In this document: positions 11,955-24,339 of the stretch, one piece after another
Numbering within the stretch: position 1 is the stretch's first letter
Layout: the number at the start of each line of letters is the position of its first letter
NCBI RefSeq assembly: GCF_040939455.1
Contig: NC_134106.1
Location: 37,842,001 to 37,906,000, forward strand
Origin: Microcebus murinus
Taxonomy: Eukaryota; Chordata; Mammalia; Primates; Cheirogaleidae
Direction: 5' to 3'
Length of the DNA: 64,000 nt
Notes under the pieces: model-generated
What the model was told of the DNA's origin: nothing
Database searches by the model: none
What the model saw: only the letters and a program-made list of their open reading frames with translations
Translations under genes and position numbers: made by a program

Positions 11955-12440
11955 CACAAAACAGAAACTTGACCTACAGAAAAGAATGAAGAGCATCAGA
12001 AATTGCAAGTATAGTGGTAACTTTAAAGGAATAATCTTTTCAGCTCTTAATTTCTTGAAAAGACAATCATCTAAAGCAACAACAATAACAATAATAGGGC
12101 TTATAACATACTCAGGACTAAGATATATGATGACAGTAGAACAAAGGGAATTATCCTGGTTTAATTCTTATATGCAAATTCCAGGTAGACTACATGATAA
12201 ATTAAGGGTGCATATTGTAATCCCTCAAACAAACACTTAGAAAATGAAACAAAGGAGTTTAACTAAAAAACAAATAGAGGAGGTAAAATGGAGGAGGTAA
12301 AATACTAAAAATACTAAACACTAAAAAAGGTAAAATACTTGACTAATCCAAAAGAGGGCAAGGAAAGGGAACAAAGAACCAATGGGACAAATAAAAACTC
12401 AATAATAGCATATATTAATTTGTAATATTAACCAAAAAAA
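11955..12440 (+). repeat. Old L1 LINE internal fragment
   Basis: A-rich strand with gtaatccctcaaacaaacac, 'gaggaggtaaaatgg', 'aatccaaaagagggcaagg' and 'caatgggacaaataaaaact'. This is the order found in the internal part of old mammalian L1 elements. The 134-codon frame at 11,836-12,240 runs only partly through it and is not an intact L1 protein. Confidence 0.7.
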
Positions 12441-12945
12441 GAGAAGAAAACAGATGATCTCTGAGGTCTTTTCCAGCTTTCAGAGTATCTGATTTTAGTC
12501 CACACCCCCTATTGTTTTCCAGTTAGGGAAGTAAGGTGGAGTTGGTTAAGGTGACCTATGGTAGGACTGGGATAAGGTCAGGGCCACTGGCTCCCTGGGT
12601 CTAGGACAGGCCTATTGAGTAGAGGGGCTCAGGCATATGGGTTTGGGTTTGCCATTGAGACTAAGGTACCAAGTTAAGTGTGGTGCTTACGGGCAGGGTT
12701 AAAGTTAGAGAAGGTGTTAGTTTTAGCAGTCAGGCCTAGGGATAAGGGCCCATCTAGAGTCAAAGTCCGCTCTGGGATCACTGTCTGTTTGGTTTGTTGA
12801 TCAGATCTGTAGGATTGGGTGGGGCGGGGCTGATACAGCAGAGCTGGTGCAGTCTCTCATAGTAGCTATTCACTGTTTTCATCCTCTTTTTCCTCAGTCT
12901 CTCTCCCTGGACTTTTTCACTTTCTTTTATCAATGCAGTACAATA
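12441..12945. other. Intergenic sequence, no gene recognised
   Basis: Nothing recognisable as a gene or repeat. Confidence 0.5.
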
Positions 12946-12947
12946 TC

Positions 12948-13345
12948 CATTCATTCAGAAAGCCTTTATTGATGACTTTCTATGTACCAGGTACTATTCT
13001 AGAGACTAGGGATGCAGCATGAACAAAGCAAAGCCCCCGACCCCATGGAGCTATTGCTCTGCTGGGGGGAGACAGGAAACACACATGTAAGCAAATGATT
13101 CCAGAGAGCCGAAAACAGGCAGTGGGACAGAGTGACCTGGAGGGTGGGAAGACCCTGGGGCCGAGGAGGAGGAGGCAGGCTGTGGAGAGCTGTGGGGGAG
13201 GAGGGCAGCATGAAGGTGCAGGGGGGAGGGGCCAGGTTAGCTGTCCAGATTGTGCTCTGTCTCTCCCGGGAGGCCACTGGAGGGTGTGAGCAGGAATGAC
13301 ATGGTCTCCTTTGAGGCTTAAAAGATGACTCTGGCTGATGTGTAG
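12948..13345 (-). repeat. L2 LINE 3' region
   Basis: Starts at cattcattcagaaagccttt and continues through 'tctatgtaccaggtactatt', 'gaggccactggagggtgtga' and 'caggaatgacatggtctcct'. Read on the minus strand, a degraded frame resembles the end of an L2 reverse transcriptase (a GDHVIPAHTLQWPPG-like stretch against the usual SDHVTPLLKxLxWLP). The element is dead. Confidence 0.8.
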
Positions 13346-14330
13346 AGAATAGCCTGTGGCAGTTACAAGAGAAAAACCAAACAAAACACACAAAGGACTG
13401 AGAGATAGGATCCCTGGATCCCTCAACATGCCTTGTGATCTTGGAGAGTCACTTAGTCTCTATCTGTAATCTATTTGTAGGGTTATCTCAGAGGGCCAAG
13501 GCGGGAATCCCTAACATGCTGTTTAAAAAGTTACTTTTAAAGAACAAAGGGCTATACAAAAGCAAAGGCTGTGGCGATCTTTCCTCCTTCTCAGTATACT
13601 GGACACTTGCTAAATGCAATTGACTAAGTGGGATCTGTGTAACAATAATTTGAGTTAATTTCCTCCATGGGCACTGTGGCTTCTAAGAGGTCTCTTGCAC
13701 AGTGGCTGTTTAGCTCATTTGGTTAACGAGGCCAAACTCAACCAGGTAACCCCAGTGCCAACCAGACCCTTCCTTCCCGTTCCCAGACCAGGGGTGCTCC
13801 AAGGGCCTGATCGGACATCTTTTAACTGCGTGTCACTGATCACCAGAAGCCCCACTGAGAGAGCGAGGGTCATTCCCTGTGGCTTTCCCTCTGCGGAGGC
13901 TGCCCCTGTGTAAGCCATGGGAGTGACATCTGAGTATGGAGACCAGCTTCCAGCCCGGCCCCACGGCTGAGTCACTCACATCTCCTACACAATCAGGGGA
14001 CGGGGGGTCAGCGGAAGCCCCTGGGGAGGGCACCACATGTTAGTTGTGGGTTATTGATGTTGCCGAGGGACCCACTGCTGTCCTCAGTGAGAAATAAAGC
14101 CTGTGACACATCAAGGAAGGGTTTAGTATCTCTCCAGCAGTATGTTATCTGTGTCCAGCCCTGGCCCTGCAGGCCAGATCTCAGTGATAGGGCATTTTGC
14201 TTAAACACACACATACACAAAGCAAAAACAACCAACCAAACAACAACAAAAACATGCAAGAAGACAGACCCTATCCACACATCCACCTTGAGTGGTGCTG
14301 TGGGTGGATTTTGTGCCTGAACATGGAATG
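13346..14330. other. Intergenic sequence, no gene recognised
   Basis: A weak MIR-like trace is present near 13,430-13,485. Elsewhere only overlapping chance open frames are seen. Confidence 0.45.
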
Positions 14331-14334
14331 TGCA

Positions 14335-14515
14335 TTAGCGATCACTTAATCCTCACAGTACGTTCTGAAGGAGGCAACTGTCTCCCCATTTTACAGATGA
14401 GGAGACTGATACTAAGAAAAGTTAATGGATTTGTGCAAGGCTGTAAGATGAACTACAGAGCAGGGAGTCGGCCCAGGTGAGTCTGGTTCCAAGACCTTGT
14501 GCTCTCCTTACTGTC
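14335..14515 (-). repeat. MIR SINE
   Basis: Contains ccccattttacagatgagga, gactgatactaagaaaagtt and a 'gggagtcggcccaggtgag' region, which is MIR in reverse orientation covering much of the core. Confidence 0.85.
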
Positions 14516-15760
14516 CTCAGGTGTGTAGTCCTAAAACACTTGTCGCACTCTCTATTTCTCCCCAAACCTTGGAAACCTCTCTGGCCAGAGACGATTGAGG
14601 ACAAGCTCAGACCTCCTGGGACTGGTTTGCCATTCAATCTAGCAGAAGACAAGTGCTCAGTCAGCTAGCAAGTATGCATCGAGCGCTGTGTGAGAGGATG
14701 GGCACAGGCAGGAAGTACGCATCCCCGCATCCCGAAGAATGACTCACGAGCAACACGCAGCCATGTCTGTGCCCCATAGAGGAGCAGTGACCAGGGGCTG
14801 GGGGTAGGCTGAGTCAAGGGATGCAGGGGGGCTGGTGGAAGATGGAGAAGTCAGACAGCCTGACTGCTTCTCTTCCTGGGGCCTGGGACTCAGAGTGTTG
14901 GGTCCCTCTGGAGCCTAGGGGAAGGCCAGGCCAGTGCCACTGGGAGGGCCAAGCACAGCCTGGCCAACCACTCCTCAGGCTCCTGCAGGTGGCCCCTCAT
15001 CCTCCCTTCCAGAGCCATCCTCAGCACTGCCAGCTCCAGCTAGTGGCGGAATAAGCACCTGAGCCCATCCAGGACCTGGCTGTAGGAACTAGGGGTTTCT
15101 GTAGGAGAAGGGGTTTCTTGGAGAACCCCCTGGCTGTAGGAGAAGGAGTTTCTTTCTATGTACAGGGAGGATGGTGGATAAAAGGGGAAATCAGGAGGAA
15201 TGACAGAGCCTCATAGAAAGACTGTGGGGCCAGGGCAGTGTAGCACCCTCTAACTCCTGGGGCTGGGCTGACAGCTCCTCTGAGGTGACGAGGTGACTAG
15301 GGTGGGGCAGGTGGGGAGGGAGGGCAGGAAAACCTGCCCTTCCTGTCAGGTGAGCCTCCATGCCTGCCTGCCTCTCTTTCTCTCTCAACACTATTTTAGA
15401 AATATAACCAGAAGCTCACCATGCTCCCGCCCATCTGCTCAGGGAGAAGGGAGGGAGTTCACCTGGACAGCCTCCAGCTCAGCCAGGGCGCACTCCAGGG
15501 AGAGGGGGCTTGCTGAATGTGTAGAAATGCTTCCGAATGTTAATACAAACTGATGTTAGATTATTTAAATAAAAACTCAGTTTTAAAATGTACTGGATTT
15601 ATATTCCTTAGTGGGAAAGATTTAGTTTTTTCAGTTCCTTCTGAGACTATATGATCTTGTGAATGCTCCCCCTTTAGAAATCCATCATGGTAAAAGAAAC
15701 ACCATGATATTAATGATAGGATGTTAATAACCACCTTTGTATTACATTTTTATACAGTGA
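14516..15760. other. Intergenic sequence with a short tandem duplication, no gene
   Basis: No gene recognised. It includes a three-copy imperfect 20-base repeat (listed separately) and mixed GC-moderate sequence. Confidence 0.5.
15075..15155. repeat. Three imperfect copies of a roughly 20-base unit
   Basis: The unit ctgtaggagaaggggtttct occurs in related forms at about 15,080-15,100, 15,099-15,118 and 15,134-15,153. The last copy is preceded by the same cctgg that precedes the first. This suggests local tandem duplication followed by divergence. Confidence 0.75.
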
Positions 15761-15910
15761 GTTGGGGCTCAGTATTGCATTTGATTCTGCCCCTAAGTCT
15801 GCGAGGTGGAAATATTAGAATTTCCATCTTGGAGATGGGGAAACCGGGACTCAGAGGGGTCGTCAGGTTGATGGAGACCTGAACCTGGGCTCCAGGCCTC
15901 AGACTCCAAG
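15760..15910 (-). repeat. MIR SINE fragment
   Basis: Reads tctgcgaggtggaaatatta then 'tccatcttggagatggggaa' and 'accgggactcagagggg', a diverged MIR core in reverse. Confidence 0.6.
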
Positions 15911-17509
15911 GCACACTCAGCCCACCGCTCACTCCCACCTCCCCAAGCTCTGCAGCACCCTCTTATGCAGGGACTTATAGCCCCAAAGGAGGAAGAAGCA
16001 ACTGTGAAACTGCCTTCTATTCCAGGTCTACGCCAGCTCACCTTGAACCAGTTCAGTTCAAGCCCTTGGGTTCAAGCCCTTATATTTATACTGGGCTTTA
16101 GACTTTCCTTATCCCATGTCTCATTTACTTCTCTACTGTATGAAGAAGATAGGGTTCCTTTAATTTGGCAGAAAAATAAATATAGGAACAAATAGGAAAT
16201 TGGACCTCATCATTTGTTCCTAATGCCATCTCTGGGGCTCTCTCTGCCATACCTGTGCAGTATTCTTGTCCCCCATATTCAGGACAGTGTCACCCTCAAG
16301 GTCCAGCAGCACAGTGTTGTGTTCTTGGTACTGCCCTGAGTGACCTAAAGCCACTCATCTTTCCCTCCAACATCTCTAAAACAGTCCAGCCAGGCCTGGA
16401 GAGAGGAGCCTCATTAATTCTGCTGTCTCTCATCTGGAGAAAGTAATGGAAATGGTCTTCTTATCTCTGTGATCACCATGTTATGGACAGTCTGGTCATT
16501 GAAACCTTTGAACTCAGTAGAAACTTCTGGGGGGGGGGAAAGACATATTCACTGGGCAAGAGGAATGCAGAAAAAGAAAGGAAGAAATAGAGAAGAGAGA
16601 AAGAAGAGAAGGGATGGGCACAGAGGGCAGGTGGGGGCAATGTCCAGGTAAGGAATTTAGTGGAAAATTACAGGGCCCAAGGACTCTGCCTAGGGCCACT
16701 TGTCCCAGCTCTAGGGGCCTCTCTTGTGTCGTTTACACCTAAGAATAACTCCCAAGTTGGGCTATGGGGAGGGGAGAGTTTGATTTGCCCTTGACCCCAA
16801 GATGCCATTGCCTCCACAGCCAACTGTCTACACTTCCAGGGCCACTCATACCAACTGGTGTCCCCTCCAACTTCAGGGCTGCAATAATTGGCTCCTTGCT
16901 TAGAGGGGGTTACTCTAGAAGACTCTAGACCTCACAAGAATATTGCTCTGATGCTAATGTGTATTGTGCAAAATTTCAGTGTAAAGAGAACATTACAATC
17001 TTGTAAAAAATTAGGTCAAACAAGAAAGATAAACTTTTCTTGTGAAGAACTTGAAGAAGGTACCTAGTAACCTGAGCCAAGAGCCGCACAGGTCAAGAAC
17101 ATTCATGCTCAGTTCCATAGATGCCCCTACAGTTTGCAGAGAAATACTCACTGCTGTGCTTTGGTCATTACTGCTGTGATGGCCACTTAATTACTGGGGA
17201 CAAATCCAAGGTGGGAAAGCTGAAATGTCATGGCTAAAAGATGAGGGTCACAGCCCATTCATCTCCAGCACAGGTGTTCCTGCCATCCTCAGATGCCCTA
17301 TCAGACACCAGCTCAGGTGTTCTAAGTACTGTAGAAAGTCAGTAACAGCTGATGATCTAGGATGGACAATAATAATGAAATCTCCACAAAGGGTCTTTTG
17401 AGTCATTTCTTACGGCCTGTCTTTTGCTTTACGAGTTTTAAAAGAAGACTCAGTTCCTAGTCTCAGCCAAGAATGCTCTTCTTTACCTGCTCTGACTAGG
17501 AAACTCCCA
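15911..17509. other. Intergenic sequence, no gene recognised
   Basis: Contains a purine-rich stretch near 16,566-16,616 (GA-rich low complexity). No recognised gene or element. Confidence 0.5.
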
Positions 17510-17795
17510 GTCACCCTGCAAGATTTAGCCAAAATGTCACCTTTTTTGGAAGATTTCCATAAGTTCTCTTTCCCTCACATTCCCATCCCAAGATAGAGTT
17601 GTTTCCCATTCTGAGCACCCAAAAAACAGGGTATTCATTTTGGAGGTGTAGTATTTTATCTGTTTAGAAGTGTTTCCAACAGTAGAGGGTGAGCTTTAGA
17701 GGGCAGAGCCAAGTGTCCTTCATCTTTCTCAGCTGAGTTTCAACCACATCCATGAGTATGGACTAGACAATAAGCTGAAGAATAGAATGAATGGA
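17510..17795 (+). repeat. L2 LINE 3' region
   Basis: Contains 'aaaatgtcacctttttt', 'gtagagggtgagctttagag' and 'gggcagagccaagtgtcctt', followed by a degraded 'aatgaatggatgaatt' tail. This is L2 3' end order in the forward direction. Confidence 0.75.
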
Positions 17796-18700
17796 TGAAT
17801 TAATTAACTCCACAAAGATTAGAAGGCATGAAGTCAAAGGGTATGACGCTTCAAGAAATCTGCGTTGTGTAAACATGATCATTTTATTATTTATAAAATG
17901 AGCTTCCTACTTACTCTTAACAGGTAAAGTTATAATAGCTTGGGATTCTCTTTCCAGTACTCTTGTAATTAGGGCCTTAATTATTCTTTAAAACCTCGGG
18001 CATATGAACTTCACTTTGGGCTCTCTACCTTGGAGTCATCTACTTAAAGCTTTACCACTGGTATGTTTTTAGACCAGAAGGCATCTCTCCATCATAAATT
18101 ACTATATGATCAGGATACATTTTAGTTTAGCTTAAGATAAAAATAATTAGGAGAGCTAATCTGCTATGATTTAAAATTAACAATTAAGAAAGGGCATGCT
18201 AAGACTCATTGTCTAAAGATTTTGAAATGTGTGTGTCTCATCCTCCCTCCACTGCAGCAGATCACTGAAACAGTGGGCACCGCTGGCCTCGCAACCCCAG
18301 GATTCATGCACCACACACCACAACCCTCTGATGAGAACAAGAGGAAATCCTCAGAGTTTAAACTCTTAAGTATTTACAGACACATTCTCAGCATTGCATC
18401 CCTGGTTTTCTTCAAAGGGCAAAGACAGAGGTATGTACTCAAGACAAATGAAAAGTTTACAGTGAAGTTTGTGTGGGAACCTATTCCTTGCCTTGGGACC
18501 TGGGGAGGTACATGAGTGTGTATGCGCATGTGCATGCAAGCGCATGTGGGATATGTCAGTGTGAGCTTTAGACGTTGCCCCCGTCCCTCTCCCCTGTAAC
18601 AGCAACACCTTCAGGCCCCAGAATGATGCAGATACAGAAAGCCCTTATACAGCCACTGGAAACCATAAAGGGGCACACATTTTCTACATTCTTTGTATAT
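17796..18700. other. Intergenic sequence, no gene recognised
   Basis: AT-moderate DNA with no recognised gene or element. The 97-codon frame at 18,222-18,515 has no visible domain. Confidence 0.5.
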
Positions 18701-18844
18701 TATTTATTGAGTGCCTGTTTTATGCCAGGTTCCCTGCTAGACACTGAGGATGCCAACATTTCCCCCACTAGCACCTCTACCCCCAGCCCCAAACTGGCCT
18801 GTCTTAGCCCCTCCTGGGGGAGGGAAAGTAAGGAGTAGGAAAGG

Positions 18845-18928
18845 TCTTTCTTCCCTCCCTCTCTTTTTTCCCCTCACCCATTTCTTCCTTCTTTGCTTCC
18901 TTTCTTCCTTTCCTTTCTTCCTTTCTTG
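18845..18928. repeat. Polypyrimidine (CTTCC/CTTT) tract
   Basis: About 85 bases that are almost entirely C and T on the strand shown, built from cttcc and ctttc units. Such homopurine/homopyrimidine tracts can form triplex DNA and are often length-variable. The KKGR-rich open frame on the opposite strand is a by-product of this composition. Confidence 0.85.
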
Positions 18929-21900
18929 CATGGGTGCAATTTCTCTTTGATCTTCCCTGGCCATGTCGGGTCTTTCCCTCTTTGGTATCTTTGTGGGGTC
19001 CTTGCATGTGCCCTCCACCCCAGTTCCCTGCGACTTTATCCATCATGGCTCCAGCAGGGCCTCTCCTTCAGCTAGCCACTTACGGTCCCCCCTCAGCCTC
19101 TGCCTCCAGTGGCACCTCCACCTTTTTCTACCAAGGTCTCCTTGAAGAAGCTCACATGAACAGGACCCCCTGAAAAGTCCCAGGTGGTTATTCCTCTGTG
19201 GGTTCCACATTTGGTTCCTGGATGTCATGCACCATACTGGACCCTGTGATCACTGCCCAGATTCCCCCTGAGGAACGAAGGACATATTTCCCCAGGAACT
19301 GTTGCCCAAGGTCACAGCCCTTCCCCAAAGCCAGCCAGTACCAATGACAGATCAGTGCAGGGGTGGAAAGGCCCCTTCACTCTGCCTTGGGACAACTCTG
19401 AAAGGCCATCTCAGCTTCAGATGGGGGGTTTCCCTCTAACTCTCCTATCCTGTTTCCTCCCCTTCCCTCCCCCAGCTGCTATCCTAAGAACACTCCCTAA
19501 CAAACCTCCTTCATCTTCCAGGAACCCAACCTGCCACATGCTGCATTGCCATGATGTAGGCAAGAGGGAGTAACCTCCACATGCAGCCCCCTGCAATCGG
19601 CCACTGCAGCCAGCTCCCAGTGGCAGGCAGTCTCCTGTGTCCCTCGAGCCCCGGGGGCAGGCATCAAGCTCTCCACATGGCATCCTGTAAGCTCCAGTCA
19701 CTGGCACAGAGAGAGGAGCAAGGAACATCCTCCTTTTCTCCCTGGTATGGGGAGGGGGAGTGTCCACAGCACTGACAACTATATTCTAGAACTCTAGCTT
19801 CTAGTCCTCTTCTACATCCATCCATCCATGTACTCCCTTGAGGTGGACAGTGGCTAGAGAAGGCATGCAAAGCCATTTTCAAGGAGCTCTTTCTTATGTT
19901 GTGCATTTTGGAAGTGGGGGTAGTTGGCACCTATTGTCTTGGGATCTCAGTTGAAATCAAGGTGGAGAGTCCCATTTTAAAACCCTGCTGCAGGCCAAAG
20001 CCACACCACAGGATGAGGAGGGTGTCTCTGACCTCCCACTCTGTGTCACTCTCGGTTACCCAGGCTCCAGGGCAGCTTGGATGCTTGGGGCCCAACGTCA
20101 TCATTTTCAGTGACAGGGCACCTTCATTTCTGCTCATGCCTTCTCCTAAGGTGGGGCTGGCATGTCCTTCTTATTGGCCATTCCTCCCACACGGGTGCTA
20201 TTTTGCCACCTCAGAGGTCACACCTATCAGCCTGGCAGCTGGGCCAGTCCAGATGAGGCTTCTCTGGGTCTTAGCAGTGGATATGGCTGAGAATCCAGAT
20301 TTTTCTGCTTACTCATTCTCTCTACTCTCCTGCCCACTGCCACTAAATTCTTAGCACACCTGTTATTTAGACTATATGATTTTGCTCTTGGTTTTCATAT
20401 TTAAAAATTTTAAGAGTCTGTCAATTGTATATATTTGCTAATTTAAAAATATTTTGGAGGAGAAAAAGAGAATCATTACCACATTAACAGATGCGTGTTG
20501 ATTTCCGAAGTGATTATGAATACACATTGTAAATGGAGTGTGATCAAATGTGCTCCTGGAGGGAAGGAAACCATTAGTGCTTCTACTAGACTGAAGCTTT
20601 GCACTTTCCCCGAGGCAATGCACTGTGGCCCTGGACCAATGACTCCTTCACGATTGTCTAGATGACAGTGTGATAAACACAGAAGACCTTTCCTGGGCAA
20701 AACCTCATCCCTAGACCTAGTAATGGAGACATTAGTCTCTAAGTCATTGGTAACCCAGGTGTGAGGGGTGAGGACACTGGGGGTCTCTAAACTGCCTCCT
20801 TCTTATCAGTAAGCACTTAGGAATTCAAGTAGAAAAAAAAGTTTGACCCTTTCCTCAAAAGAAAATAAATAAATCACTGAACTCCTTTTGAAAGATGACA
20901 AATTCTGAATTTGTGGGGTCAAAAGTCACAACATTTAACAATTGATATAGCATATGTCTGTGTGAAATATCTCATGGCATTGGCCTGAAGCCAAATGCAG
21001 GGGGATATAGTTTTCTAGTCCTGGAGTTAAGTGACGGGGAGTATAAGGATAGACTTTTTTCTTAAAGTCACAAAAGGGGTTAGTTTCATTTGGATGGAGT
21101 AGCATGCAAGTGTGAGGGAAGGAGTGACTCAGCCAAAGCTTCTCATAGAGGAAGAATTGTGGCCTCTCCCAACTTGTCCTTCCTTTCTACCTCCCATGTC
21201 CCCCACTCCAAAACCAGCTAAATGGCTAGACAAGGGTCAGATGGGTATTACGTGAGATCACACATGTAGCAGCACAGGGACTGGTGTATTGGCACAACCC
21301 TGAGAGTGCTCTTTAGAGTTTGAGCCCTAGGGGCCTCTTTTGCCTTTCCTGGTCCCAGGCCCAGTATGTGACAATGCATTAGAATTTGTAAAGTGCTAAT
21401 GGGAAAGCCCAGCCTTGCAAGATCTCTTCCCCTCTGAGATCCCATCCATTCCAACCTCATTTCCAACCACATCCTGGACCATACTATTACTTTGATGGGA
21501 CCACTAAGGCCATCTTTCTCCCACCAGCCCACTGCATCTCAGGTGTCTGCTTGCTACCAATTTTGTAAGTTAACTCCTTATCTTTACCCTGTCCTCTCAA
21601 GGGTACACTCTAGAAAGGAGAGAGGAAGCAAGAGACCCAGGCTCAGCCCTAGTGAAAACAAGTAGGTGTTCCCCTGGTACCATAGCCTTTGTCTCCAAGC
21701 TGTCCAATCCAGAGTCAGGAGACAGGTGGGGAGATTTGCTGGGAGGTAGGCAGTTTGTTCCCATTTTAAGCAGCTAGGGAGCATTGCTTACCAGTGTCCT
21801 CTGCTGCCCCTTGTGGCCAAAACATCAACGTCTCTGGAGACACACCCCTCTAAACCCTGGGACCCAGCTCCCTCACCCCCACTTCCACCATCACCTTTCA

Positions 21901-22300
21901 AAAAGGTTTCCTCTTTAGTCCTCCATGAGCTCCAAAAAGTAAAATAGGCACTCTGCCACAAGCCTGCATCTGGTTTACACTCTTAGCTCCTTCCTGCAAA
22001 GGTTCTTGAACTGAATCCTGCAAGAAATCTTAAGAGGTCATTGGGCCACCCAGCTCCACTCTAAGCAAGGCTGGGTCCAATCCTTTTGGGAATTATATAG
22101 GGCTTTTGGTGAATCTCAAACACTGCCAAAATCTCGGACTCTTCAAAGTCTGGGATTTCCACAAAATCTGTCCAGTTGCTTATTTTAGCTTGGGGACCTT
22201 TCACTTATAGGGCAAAATCCCAATTAGGAAAGCAGGCAGGTTGGCCCTGGGGAAGGAGCTATATTAATATAGTTGATGTGCTCTTGAGTGACCTGTTACC
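18929..22300. other. Intergenic sequence approaching the EPAS1 promoter, no gene recognised
   Basis: Roughly 3.4 kb with overlapping chance open frames (the longest 152 codons, at 19,896-20,354). No recognised young repeat. It is relatively free of transposon sequence, which is common near developmental and hypoxia-response gene promoters. Confidence 0.45.
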
Positions 22301-23100
22301 TTTCCTCTTTAAAAAAAAATTTAAAAAGCTAATTTCATAAACTTAATCCTGCTGAAATGTTCTCTGTGGGTTGGAGGTGTTGCTTTGTGACCTGCCAAGC
22401 ACAGCCCAGGAATCAGAAGCTCTTGTGGCAAACGACTTTGGGCACCTGGAAGCCACCAACATGCCTTTTCCCCCTCCTCCAGTCACAAGTGAGGGAAATA
22501 AGTTTATGGTTGATTAAGAGAGAACTGTCTACCAATTTGAATTCCTCACTAGATAATTAAATGTGTCCACTGGAATTGGCTGATTGGAGAAGCCCAGTAC
22601 AAAATTATCTCATTCCTGAAACCACCAGCCCCAAGAAATAGCTCCTTAGAGAGAGATTTGCAATCTTCGTTTGAATTTATTGACTATCAGGCATGATGTT
22701 TGATTTCGAAGTCTGTATACATAGAGCTCAGGAAATGAGAAATTTTCTGAGCTAGGAAAATGTGAAAATGTGTCTAATGCCCAGTTCGCCGGGGATTTTC
22801 ACCCTTTCCACCTTCCCAAGGCTCCTGAAAAGTATTCCCAACCCTCTTCCTGCGTACAAGGGGGGAAATATGTGTTTGTTGTGTAACATGGCACTGAAAC
22901 AAACCCACCCTCCCCCGAAGATCAGTTTATGTATTAATAGATTATTCTAATAGGAAATGTTGCAAGAGGCTGCAGGGAGAGCCGCAGCACAGTTTCCGGT
23001 CCAGTGCGCACCACTTCTCTGGCTCTTCTCAGCTCACACCTGTGAAGTCCAAGGGCCCTTCCCCAGGCTTCACAATTTTAAGGGCCTCCCAAGTCCCTTC
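22301..23100. other. EPAS1: Promoter-proximal unique sequence
   Basis: No repeats are recognisable between the flanking DNA and the start of the CpG island. The sequence is AT-moderate with few CpG pairs. It may hold proximal enhancer elements, but no specific site can be argued strongly. Confidence 0.35.
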
Positions 23101-23851
23101 CTGAGATGTTTCTGCCAGGTCACTGTAATGTAGTTCGGGAATGGGAGAGCAGCTCACCGCGGGGCACAGGCGCACCAGGGCCGGCCGGCGGGCGTCTAAG
23201 GCAGCGTTTAAGGCGCAGCTGAAAAATCCCTAAGCTCTGCCTGCCTGCCTGAGCCCTTAAACTTAGTCTCCAACACCTGTAGCCGTCACGTTCCTAGGAC
23301 TTCAGTTGAACCCCGGAGTCGCAAAGGGCAGGCTGGAGATGCAGTGACTTGAGGACACGGGGCCAACTGTCAGCTCGCGAGCACACTGTGGAGCCATGCT
23401 AATCTCTCCAACTCTGAACTCGCTTGTTCCGGAGCTCTGGTGGCGGGGTGTTAAGAGCAGGGGGCGGCAGGTCAGACGGCTCGAAGGCCCTCCTCTCCCG
23501 CGTCCCGCCAAAACCAAACCGCCCAGCACAAGCCCGCAAGCAACCGGTGTGCTGGCTGAGGGAAGGGAAGAGCTGGCACAGCCCCAGCACAGTATTATTA
23601 GCGCACTGTTTCTCCCGCGGCCACACCCACAGCAGATCTCCCTGCCTCTCCTCCCAGACGGCAAAGTCCGCCAAAAGGGGCGCAAGGCCTGGGCCCGGAA
23701 CGCGGCCGCTGGGCTTCTCGTAACTATCCCCACCCCGTAACTACCGAGGGGCCACGCGCGGGGCAAAGGACGCGGGAGGGCAGCATGGTGTCTCTGCGAG
23801 GCCCGGCCGGCGCGGGACGCTCGGCGCCCGGGGTCTGTCCTCTCCCAAGGG

Positions 23852-23859
23852 CACGCGTG
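23852..23859. promoter_or_regulatory. Palindromic CACGCGTG site
   Basis: This 8-base palindrome places a GCGTG core on both strands, about 410 bases upstream of the inferred start. GCGTG is the core recognised by ARNT-containing bHLH-PAS dimers (hypoxia-response or AhR-type). In a CpG island such a core can also occur by chance. Confidence 0.3.
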
Positions 23860-24016
23860 GGTGGGAGGACAGCGGCGCCGTGGCGCACTCGCGGAGCCCC
23901 GCTCCTCGCCGCCGCTTATCCGCGCACAAGCTGCACCTCCGCAGCGTGGGATCCCACCCCGCTACCCGCCACCCCTGCGACCTCATAAACAAACTCCGAG
24001 AACTGCGGAGGCAGGA

Positions 24017-24028
24017 GGCGGGGCGGGC
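24017..24028 (+). promoter_or_regulatory. EPAS1: GC box (Sp/KLF-type)
   Basis: The sequence ggcggggcgggc contains a consensus ggggcggg core about 240 bases upstream of the inferred start site. Confidence 0.65.
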
Positions 24029-24038
24029 GGGCCGCCGC

Positions 24039-24063
24039 GGAGCGGAGCGGAGCGGAGCGGAGC
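24039..24063 (+). repeat. Five perfect copies of the pentamer GGAGC
   Basis: Five head-to-tail ggagc units lie between the GC box and the CCAAT site in the promoter. The repeat may vary in copy number between individuals or species. Confidence 0.95.
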
Positions 24064-24116
24064 GCAGGGCAGGAGGCGGGCCGGGGTCAGGGCAGAGGCT
24101 GCGGCCGCGCCTCGCC

Positions 24117-24121
24117 ATTGG
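24117..24121 (-). promoter_or_regulatory. EPAS1: Inverted CCAAT box
   Basis: ATTGG in the context cgccattggccc, about 150 bases upstream of the inferred start. This fits an NF-Y site in orientation, flanks and position. Confidence 0.6.
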
Positions 24122-24155
24122 CCCGGAGGCAGTGGGCTGCCCGGGCGCGCGGCGC

Positions 24156-24165
24156 GGGCGGGGCC
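24156..24165 (+). promoter_or_regulatory. EPAS1: GC box (Sp/KLF-type)
   Basis: The sequence gggcggggcc matches the Sp1 consensus and lies about 105 bases upstream of the inferred start. Confidence 0.65.
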
Positions 24166-24235
24166 TGCCGGCGCGCGCCCGCCCCCGGCCCCCGCGCCCG
24201 CGCCCCCCGCGCCCTCCCCTGCGCCGGCCGCCGGA

Positions 24236-24244
24236 GTTTTTAAA
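24236..24244 (+). promoter_or_regulatory. EPAS1: Non-canonical TATA-like element (TTTTTAAAG)
   Basis: An isolated AT stretch in otherwise GC-rich DNA, located about 25-32 bases upstream of the inferred start site near 24,268. It resembles the TTTAAA variants that can position TBP. Its spacing is the main support. Confidence 0.45.
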
Positions 24245-24339
24245 GTGGGCTGGCAGCCGCGGAGCCTTACTTTCGGGAGCGGCCCGCCGCACAGCTCCGG
24301 CGCCCGCCGCCCTCCCGCCCAGCGATCCTGAGGCGGCCG

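Noticed and set aside
12980..13429. 149-codon minus-strand frame
   Set aside because: It runs along an L2 relic and has no intact reverse-transcriptase motif.
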